Source of the DNA: Magnetospirillum molischianum DSM 120
GTDB lineage: Bacteria; Pseudomonadota; Alphaproteobacteria; Rhodospirillales; Magnetospirillaceae
Assembly (NCBI RefSeq): GCF_000294655.1
Contig: NZ_CAHP01000053.1
Location: 47 to 40,029, forward strand
DNA: 39,983 nucleotides
Direction of reading: 5' to 3'
Below the pieces are notes generated by a model. That model had not been told where the DNA came from. It ran no database searches and worked only from the letters and a program-made list of their open reading frames with translations. Positions 35,234 to 39,983 of this stretch are shown one piece after another. Within the stretch, counting starts at the first letter, position 1; every line of letters starts with the position of its first letter. The translations under genes and the position numbers were made by a program.

Positions 35234-35317
35234 CGACTGTACCCGACCGTTGTGGGTCCGTGATCGCCGGGGTTATTCCTCCCCCCTTCCGCCCTGTTCT
35301 GCCTAAGGAATCCGCTT

Positions 35318-37345
35318 ATGTCCGGGTCCACGTTTCCCGTTGTGTCGCCACGTTCTGTCGTCAAGCGCAACGGCCTTGATGTGCCGTTCGATCTCGAAAA
35401 GATCCGTTCCGCGATCGAACGCGCCGGCAAGGCGACCGCCGAGTTCGATCCGAGCGAAGCATATCTTCTGACCATCCAGGTGGCGAAGGTGGTCGAGCAT
35501 CGTTTTGCCGATCAGTCACCGCATATCGAGCAGCTTCAGGATGTGGTCGAGCAGGTGCTGATCTCGGCCAATCATTTCGCGACGGCGCGCGCCTATATCG
35601 TTTACCGCGAGCAGCGGGCGCGTCTGCGCAAGGATAGGAAAACGGTCGTCGATGTCGAATCTTCGATCAATGAGTATCTCGATCGCGCCGACTGGAGAGT
35701 CAACGCCAACGCCAATCAAGGCTATTCGCTGGGTGGGCTGATTCTTAACGTCTCGGGCAAGGTGGTGGCCAATTACTGGTTGTCCCACGTCTATCCGCCC
35801 GAAATTGGCACCGCCCACCGCGAAGGCGATATCCATATCCACGATCTTGATATGCTGGCGGGCTATTGTGCTGGCTGGTCGCTGCGCACCTTGCTGACCG
35901 AGGGGCTTAATGGCGTTCCGGGCAAGGTCGAGGCCGGCCCACCCAAGCATATGTCAAGCGCGGTTGGCCAGATCGTCAACTTTCTCGGCACGCTTCAGAA
36001 CGAATGGGCCGGTGCTCAGGCGTTCAGCTCTTTCGACACCTATATGGCCGCTTTTATCCGAGCCGATTCGCTGTCTTATGCCGATGTGCGCCAGTGCATC
36101 CAGGAATTGGTCTATAATCTTAATGTTCCCTCGCGTTGGGGGACTCAGACTCCGTTCACCAACCTGACTTTCGATTGGACCTGTCCCGAGGATCTGAAGG
36201 ACCAGAGTCCAGTGATTGGTGACCAGGAGATGCCGTTTACCTATGGCGATCTCCAGGTTGAGATGGACATGATCAATCGCGCCTATATGGAGGTCATGAC
36301 CAAGGGCGATGCTCTGGGTCGGGTGTTTACGTTCCCGATCCCGACTTACAACATCACCCCCGACTTTCCGTGGGAATCCGAGAATGCGGGCCGTCTGTTC
36401 GAGATGACCGCGAAATACGGATTGCCGTATTTCCAGAACTTCCTCAATTCCGAGCTGAAGCCGCACATGATCCGTTCGATGTGCTGCCGCCTCCAGCTCG
36501 ATCTGACCGAACTTCTGAAGCGCGGCAACGGCCTGTTCGGCAGTGCCGAGCAGACCGGTTCAGTCGGCGTGGTGACGATCAATTGCGCCCGTCTGGGCTT
36601 TACCCATCGTGGCGACGAAGAGGGGCTGTTCGCCCGCCTCGATACGCTGTTGGACATTGCCCGCAACAGCCTGGAGATCAAGCGCAAGGTGATTCAGCGT
36701 CACATGGATGACGGCCTGTTCCCCTATACGCGGCGTTATCTCGGCACGCTTCGCAACCATTTCTCGACGATTGGCGTCAACGGTATCAACGAGTTGATCC
36801 GCAACTTTACCGCCGATCACGAGGATATTTCGACACCCTGGGGTCATGCCTTCGCGGTGCGTTTCCTCGATCACGTTCGCGCCCGGATCGTGGCGATCCA
36901 GGAAGAGACCGGCCACCTTTATAATCTGGAGGCGACTCCGGCCGAAGGCACCACTTACCGTTTCGCCCGTGAGGATCGGAAGCGCTATCCAGATATTCTC
37001 CAGGCCGGAACGCCGGATCAGCCCTATTACACCAATTCGAGCCAGCTTCCGGTCGGCTTCACCGACGATCCGTTCGAGGCGCTGGAGCGTCAGGATGAAT
37101 TGCAGCGCAAATATACCGGCGGCACCGTCCTGCACCTTTATATGGGTGAACGGATTTCTTCGGCCGAGGCGTGCAAGAAGCTGGTTCGCCGTGCGCTGGA
37201 GAACTTCCGTCTCCCCTATGTCACCGTTACCCCGACGTTCTCGATCTGCCCCAAGCACGGCTATATCGCCGGCGAGCACAAATTCTGCCCGAAATGCGAT
37301 GCAGAGCTGATCGCTCGCAAGCGTTCGTGCGCCTCTGTCTCCTGA
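35318..37345 (+). CDS. nrdD: Anaerobic ribonucleoside-triphosphate reductase, large part without glycyl-radical segment
   Basis: Class III ribonucleotide reductase makes dNTPs without oxygen. The 675 residues hold an N-terminal ATP-cone (VVKRNGLDVPFDLEKIRSAI), the barrel with HIHDLDMLAGYCAGWS and SSAVGQIVNFLGTLQNEWAG, the fingertip cysteine segment MIRSMCCRLQLD (Cys389/390, where the thiyl radical is expected), GSVGVVTINCARLGF, and a C-terminal zinc site CPKHGYIAGEHKFCPKC, with Cys-x2-His in place of the first Cys pair. The protein then stops at 37345. The RVxGY glycyl-radical motif that should follow is absent and is encoded by the next small gene. AAGGAAT lies before ATG 35318. Confidence 0.95.
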   Translation: MSGSTFPVVSPRSVVKRNGLDVPFDLEKIRSAIERAGKATAEFDPSEAYLLTIQVAKVVEHRFADQSPHIEQLQDVVEQVLISANHFATARAYIVYREQRARLRKDRKTVVDVESSINEYLDRADWRVNANANQGYSLGGLILNVSGKVVANYWLSHVYPPEIGTAHREGDIHIHDLDMLAGYCAGWSLRTLLTEGLNGVPGKVEAGPPKHMSSAVGQIVNFLGTLQNEWAGAQAFSSFDTYMAAFIRADSLSYADVRQCIQELVYNLNVPSRWGTQTPFTNLTFDWTCPEDLKDQSPVIGDQEMPFTYGDLQVEMDMINRAYMEVMTKGDALGRVFTFPIPTYNITPDFPWESENAGRLFEMTAKYGLPYFQNFLNSELKPHMIRSMCCRLQLDLTELLKRGNGLFGSAEQTGSVGVVTINCARLGFTHRGDEEGLFARLDTLLDIARNSLEIKRKVIQRHMDDGLFPYTRRYLGTLRNHFSTIGVNGINELIRNFTADHEDISTPWGHAFAVRFLDHVRARIVAIQEETGHLYNLEATPAEGTTYRFAREDRKRYPDILQAGTPDQPYYTNSSQLPVGFTDDPFEALERQDELQRKYTGGTVLHLYMGERISSAEACKKLVRRALENFRLPYVTVTPTFSICPKHGYIAGEHKFCPKCDAELIARKRSCASVS

Positions 37346-37362
37346 CCCGAAAGGAATTGTTC

Positions 37363-37551
37363 GTGAACCACATTCCGTCTACCACCACCCGCGATTCTAA
37401 TTTGGAATTGCTCGACGACGAGCGCCAGCCCTGCGAAATCTGGACTCGGGTGATGGGCTATCACCGTCCGCTCGCCTCGTTCAACAAGGGGAAGAAAGGC
37501 GAGTTCGCCGACCGCCTCTATTTCTCTGAAGCGCAGTGCGCTCTTGACTGA
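37363..37551 (+). CDS. Separate glycyl-radical C-terminal segment of NrdD
   Basis: A 62-residue protein from GTG 37363, preceded by AAAGGA at proper spacing and starting 17 bp after the nrdD stop in a different frame. Its second half, CEIWTRVMGYHRPLASFNKG followed by KKGEFADRLYFSE, matches the C-terminus of class III reductases, in which the Gly of RVxGY carries the stable radical; here this is Gly32. The N-terminal ~22 residues are polar and unlike known NrdD. It must bind the large part to complete the enzyme, and be the target of the activase encoded directly downstream (8-bp overlap). It has usually intact codon use, so a recent frameshift is unlikely. Confidence 0.8.
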   Translation: MNHIPSTTTRDSNLELLDDERQPCEIWTRVMGYHRPLASFNKGKKGEFADRLYFSEAQCALD

Positions 37552-38137
37552 TCTCCGCCTCGGCGGGCTGGCCCGGCTGTCCACATGCGACTGGCCGGGC
37601 GAGCTGGTGGCGACCCTGTTCTGTCAGGGTTGCCCCTGGCGCTGTCCCTATTGCCACAATACGCACCTCTTATCCGCGACCGCTCCAGCGGCGCTGACCT
37701 GGAACGAGGCGGTTGCGTTTCTCGAAAGTCGGCGCGGTTTGCTTGACGGCGTTGTCTTCTCGGGGGGCGAGCCGACTCTCCAGACTGTGCTGCCCGACGC
37801 GATTGCTACCGTGCGGTCGATGGGCTTTAAGATCGGCCTGCATACTGCGGGACCGTTTCCCGACCGATTGGAGCGGGTCTTATCTTTGGTGGATTGGGTT
37901 GGCTTTGATGTGAAGGCGCCGTTCGAGGATTACGATTGCCTGACCGGAGTGACAGGCAGCGGTGATAAGGCGAGAGACAGTCTGATCCGCCTGCTGGCTG
38001 CTGGAACGCAGCGCGATATCCGCATCACTGCCGATCCCGCCTGGGCTGATGCCGGGGCGTTGGAGAGAATCGGTCATGATTTGGCAGCCCTGGGGGCCGA
38101 GCCGCCTCGGGTCCAGGCCTACCGTCCCAATACGTAA
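37544..38137 (+). CDS. nrdG: Anaerobic ribonucleotide reductase activating protein (radical SAM)
   Basis: A radical SAM enzyme that creates the glycyl radical on NrdD using S-adenosylmethionine and a 4Fe-4S cluster. The 197 residues have the start LGGLARLSTCDWPGELVATL, the cluster motif CPWRCPYC, preceded by FCQG, the SAM-binding GGEPTLQ and a later GFDVKAPFEDYD. The start is TTG 37544, overlapping the stop of the upstream gene by 8 bp, which indicates tight coupling. It is of the short NrdG2-like form seen in many bacteria. The IS5-type element begins directly after it. Confidence 0.92.
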   Translation: MTDLRLGGLARLSTCDWPGELVATLFCQGCPWRCPYCHNTHLLSATAPAALTWNEAVAFLESRRGLLDGVVFSGGEPTLQTVLPDAIATVRSMGFKIGLHTAGPFPDRLERVLSLVDWVGFDVKAPFEDYDCLTGVTGSGDKARDSLIRLLAAGTQRDIRITADPAWADAGALERIGHDLAALGAEPPRVQAYRPNT

Positions 38138-38191
38138 AACCAAGCTGCATTGAGTCAAAATCATAGCGGCTTGGTTAGGTGTCGTTGGCAT

Positions 38192-38737
38192 TCATTTGGT
38201 CCAGATGAATGCGCTGACGAGACAGAGAATGGACAAGAATGCCCTTGGGGTTTGGTCATAACGGGTGGCGATCCGCCTGAAGTTCTTGATCTTCAGGAAG
38301 AATCGCTCGACGAGATTGCGCTCGCAATAGAGTGCGTAGTCGCAGGAAACCTGGGGCGATGTCTTCCTCGGAGGGATGACCGGGACGGCGTTCTGGGCGC
38401 GGATGGTGTCGCGGAATGCCCCAGAATCGTAGCCCTTGTCGCCGAGGACGTGTTCTGCCGGAACGTCGGTGATGAGTGCCTCGGCCTGGGTGTAGTCGCT
38501 CGTCTGTCCTGGCGTCAGGATGAAGCGTAGCGGATTGCCCAGGGCATCGACGATGGCGTGAATCTTGGTGGTCAGCCCGCCGCGCGAACGCCCGATCGCA
38601 CGAGCTTCAGCCCCCCTTTTTTACCCGCCGCATGTTGGTGCGCCCGGACGATGGTCGAGTCGATCATGACGTATTCGAAGTCGGGATCGTCCGCCATCAT
38701 GGCAAAAAGCCTATCCCACACGCCATCCTTGGACGCG
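38192..38737 (-). pseudogene. IS5-family transposase, 5'-truncated, two frames
   Basis: The first frame reads SKDGVWDRLFAMMADDPDF, then the first catalytic Asp in VMIDSTIVRAHQHAAGKKGG. At A6G6 (38611-38622) a -1 shift enters the second frame: EARAIGRSRGGLTTKIHAIV, LGDKGYDSGAFRDTI (second Asp), and CERNLVERFFLKIKNFRRIA (Glu region), ending at TGA 38192. The A6G run is the known kind of programmed frameshift site in this IS group. Without its N-terminus (about the first 60 residues) and start codon it is not expected to work. Long frames extending upstream across tRNA-Ser are accidental. Confidence 0.75.
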
Positions 38738-38797
38738 GTGCTATGGCTGGCCCGAACGGGTTCGCCCTGGCGTGATCTGCCGGAGTTCTCTGGGCAC
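38729..38797 (+). pseudogene. Inverted fragment of the IS5-type OrfA
   Basis: On the plus strand these 23 codons read LDAVLWLARTGSPWRDLPEF-SGH, the segment that in related IS427-type transposases comes ~20 residues before SKDGVWDRLF. It abuts, in opposite orientation, the remaining transposase at 38729-38737, with shared bases TTGGA at the joint. After GH the similarity stops. Confidence 0.65.
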
Positions 38798-39114
38798 ATA
38801 TCGAGATGACCGGCTAGCGGATGGCGGTCAACCTGACCCGCACCAACAAGACCTACAAACCCCGCTCGATGACATCGGAACGGCTCTGGCGACCGAGCGA
38901 AGTGTTGCGCACGGTTTCCGCTACCTGAAAACCAGGGCGGAGCAGCCGGTAGGGATCGGAGAAACCCTGTCTTCTGGCATGGAGAGGGAAACCCGTATCT
39001 GACCGTCTCGTCCCTAGTTCGGGACGGTCGGCACACGATTCGGCACACACTACGACGGTTCGGTCCCGGTTGCATTGGGGCCAAACGTCGAAATAGCAAA
39101 TGAAAAGAAGTAAT
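38798..39114. other. Unassigned stretch between the IS5 remnant and tRNA-Ser
   Basis: No supported gene. A plus-strand frame (38772-39002) and a 35-codon frame at 38821 (MAVNLTRTNKTYKPRS) have no recognised relatives or ribosome binding sites. GTCCC/GGGAC (about 39009-39024) forms a small hairpin downstream of the tRNA. Because the region touches the 3' end of a tRNA gene it may be worn-out inserted DNA. Confidence 0.45.
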
Positions 39115-39204
39115 TGGCGGAGGGGGTGGGATTCGAACCCACGGTGAGGTTGCCCCCACACCGGTTTTCGAGACCGGCCCATTCGACCGCTCTGGCACCC
39201 CTCC
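39115..39204 (-). tRNA. tRNA-Ser (anticodon CGA)
   Basis: A 90-nt class II tRNA on the minus strand: acceptor GGAGGGG/CCCCTCC, anticodon stem CCGGT/ACCGG with loop CTCGAAA (anticodon CGA), long variable arm, T-loop TTCGAAT, discriminator G and encoded CCA at 39115-39117. It reads UCG serine codons. Confidence 0.97.
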
Positions 39205-39275
39205 GCAGGAGCTTGTTCCCCCGGTCGATGGGGAGGCGCGGAAAGTAGCGCAACTCCCGCACTCTGGCAAATGTT

Positions 39276-39308
39276 TTTTTCCTTCCCGGACGATTGGGAA
39301 AGGAAAAT
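39276..39308. repeat. Imperfect stem-loop after rpe
   Basis: TTTTCCTTCCC and GGGAAAGGAAAA pair with one bulge, just after the rpe stop. A T-tract lies in the 5' arm on plus only; its terminator role is uncertain. Confidence 0.4.
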
Positions 39309-39952
39309 CAGATCCCACGCAAAGCGGCAATGTTTCCGGCGTAATCGGGAGTTTTGAATACCGCCGAACCGGCGACAAAGGCAGTTGCTCCAGCCTTGAT
39401 CAGACGCGGTGCGATCTCGGCGGTGACGCCACCGTCAACTTCGAGTTCGATCGGTCGGTCACCGATCATCTTACGGATACGGGCGACCTTCTCTACTTGC
39501 GATTCGATAAAGCTCTGGCCGCCAAAGCCAGGATTGACGCTCATCACCAGGATCAGATCGAGGCGATCAAGCAGGTATTCCAGCACGTTTTCTGGAGTGG
39601 CCGGGTTGAGTGACAGTCCGGCCTTCTTACCAAGCGAACGAATCAGCTGGAGCGAGCGGTCGATATGCAGATCGGCTTCGGCATGGACGGTGATGTAATC
39701 GGCTCCGGCCTTGGCGTAATCCTCAATGAATGGCTGGGCCGGGTTGATCATAAGGTGGACGTCGAACGGTCTGGCGGTATGGGGGCGTAGGGCCTTGATC
39801 ACCGCAGGGCCGATAGTCAGGTTGGGGACAAAGTGCCCATCCATCACGTCGATATGAATCCAGTCGCCGCCAGCGTTGTCGATAGCGCGGACTTCCTCGC
39901 CCAGGCGGGCAAAATCGGCGGAGAGGATGCTGGGAGCGATCTTGACGGTCAT
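39308..39952 (-). CDS. rpe: Ribulose-phosphate 3-epimerase
   Basis: A (beta/alpha)8 enzyme of 214 residues that interconverts ribulose 5-phosphate and xylulose 5-phosphate in the pentose phosphate and Calvin cycles. It has [16 protein letters not shown], the metal/catalytic segment [31 protein letters not shown], and the second catalytic Asp with the phosphate loop in [13 protein letters not shown] and FVAGSAVF. Length and motif order are normal. The gene is complete in the window; its promoter probably lies beyond 39983. Confidence 0.97.
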   Translation of the reverse strand: MTVKIAPSILSADFARLGEEVRAIDNAGGDWIHIDVMDGHFVPNLTIGPAVIKALRPHTARPFDVHLMINPAQPFIEDYAKAGADYITVHAEADLHIDRSLQLIRSLGKKAGLSLNPATPENVLEYLLDRLDLILVMSVNPGFGGQSFIESQVEKVARIRKMIGDRPIELEVDGGVTAEIAPRLIKAGATAFVAGSAVFKTPDYAGNIAALRGI

Positions 39953-39983
39953 GAGGGGTACAGGTCCAAGCGGGAGGAGTAAA

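Larger units (their letters stand above)
38150..38800 (-). mobile_element. IS5-family (IS427-like) element, rearranged and truncated
   Basis: The minus strand encodes an IS5-family transposase in two frames, and its N-terminal part is missing. A piece of the missing part (DAVLWLARTGSPWRDLPE) lies next to it on the plus strand, so the element has suffered an inversion plus deletion. One end is probably close to 38150 (GAGTCAAAATCATAGC), but no matching repeat is found at the other side, so both limits are approximate. Confidence 0.7.

Noticed and set aside
38738..39378. Minus-strand ORF of 268 codons spanning tRNA-Ser and the IS5 remnant
   Set aside because: Only the last part is transposase; the rest crosses a tRNA gene and has no protein features.

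Overview
This window looks like chromosomal DNA of a GC-rich alphaproteobacterium, probably of the Rhodospirillales (Magnetospirillum/Rhodospirillum type). This is inferred from the serC-serA pair with an upstream leader, the tig-clpP-clpX-lon-hupB order, the CheBR-type PAS histidine kinase and the general protein style; no rRNA is present to confirm it. Most of the window is ordinary housekeeping DNA, with accessory DNA at both ends.

Layout. 1-782 is the 3' part of an IS3-family element. 783-1254 is AT-rich DNA with no clear gene, holding a broken tRNA-Val-like copy that faces the intact tRNA-Val(GAC) at 1255-1329. 1689-3187 is a two-gene operon (N-formylglutamate amidohydrolase, GNAT acetyltransferase). 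3215-5131 is a soluble multi-PAS histidine kinase. 5319-9510 carries an aspartate aminotransferase and then serA and serC, all on the minus strand; serC has a structured leader. 9658-13191 is a divergent signalling pair: a protein whose Hpt and receiver domains have both lost their phosphorylation residues, and a CBS-PAS-GGDEF-EAL cyclic-di-GMP protein. 13196-23009 holds an MFS transporter, a membrane-anchored coiled-coil protein, a metallo-beta-lactamase-fold hydrolase, a succinate-semialdehyde dehydrogenase, two unknown genes, an ArgE-type deacetylase, a DUF502 membrane protein preceded by an overlapping 53-codon ORF, and a GH17-like membrane enzyme. 23140-27765 holds a cystathionine beta-lyase, a Mop molybdate-binding protein, a 40-residue membrane peptide, NhaA and an OYE-family oxidoreductase. 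28049-34986 is the proteostasis block (tRNA-Val(UAC), HU, Lon, ClpX, ClpP, trigger factor, tRNA-Leu(UAG)), all on the minus strand. 35318-38137 is the anaerobic ribonucleotide reductase operon. 38150-38800 is a rearranged IS5-family element, followed by tRNA-Ser(CGA) and rpe.

How the genes work together. serC and serA catalyse consecutive steps from 3-phosphoglycerate toward serine and appear co-transcribed behind one leader. Trigger factor, ClpP, ClpX and Lon form a folding and degradation module. The nrd genes make deoxynucleotides without oxygen. The most striking point is that the glycyl-radical segment of NrdD is not in the 675-residue subunit: it is a separate 62-residue protein, with its own ribosome binding site, between nrdD and nrdG.

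The best candidates for something undescribed are the split NrdD, the doubly inactivated Hpt-receiver protein next to the cyclic-di-GMP enzyme, the tRNA-Val mosaic with a tetraloop hairpin insert, the DUF502-coupled small ORF, and the inverted IS5 fragment. No CRISPR array, prophage or recognisable defence system was seen.
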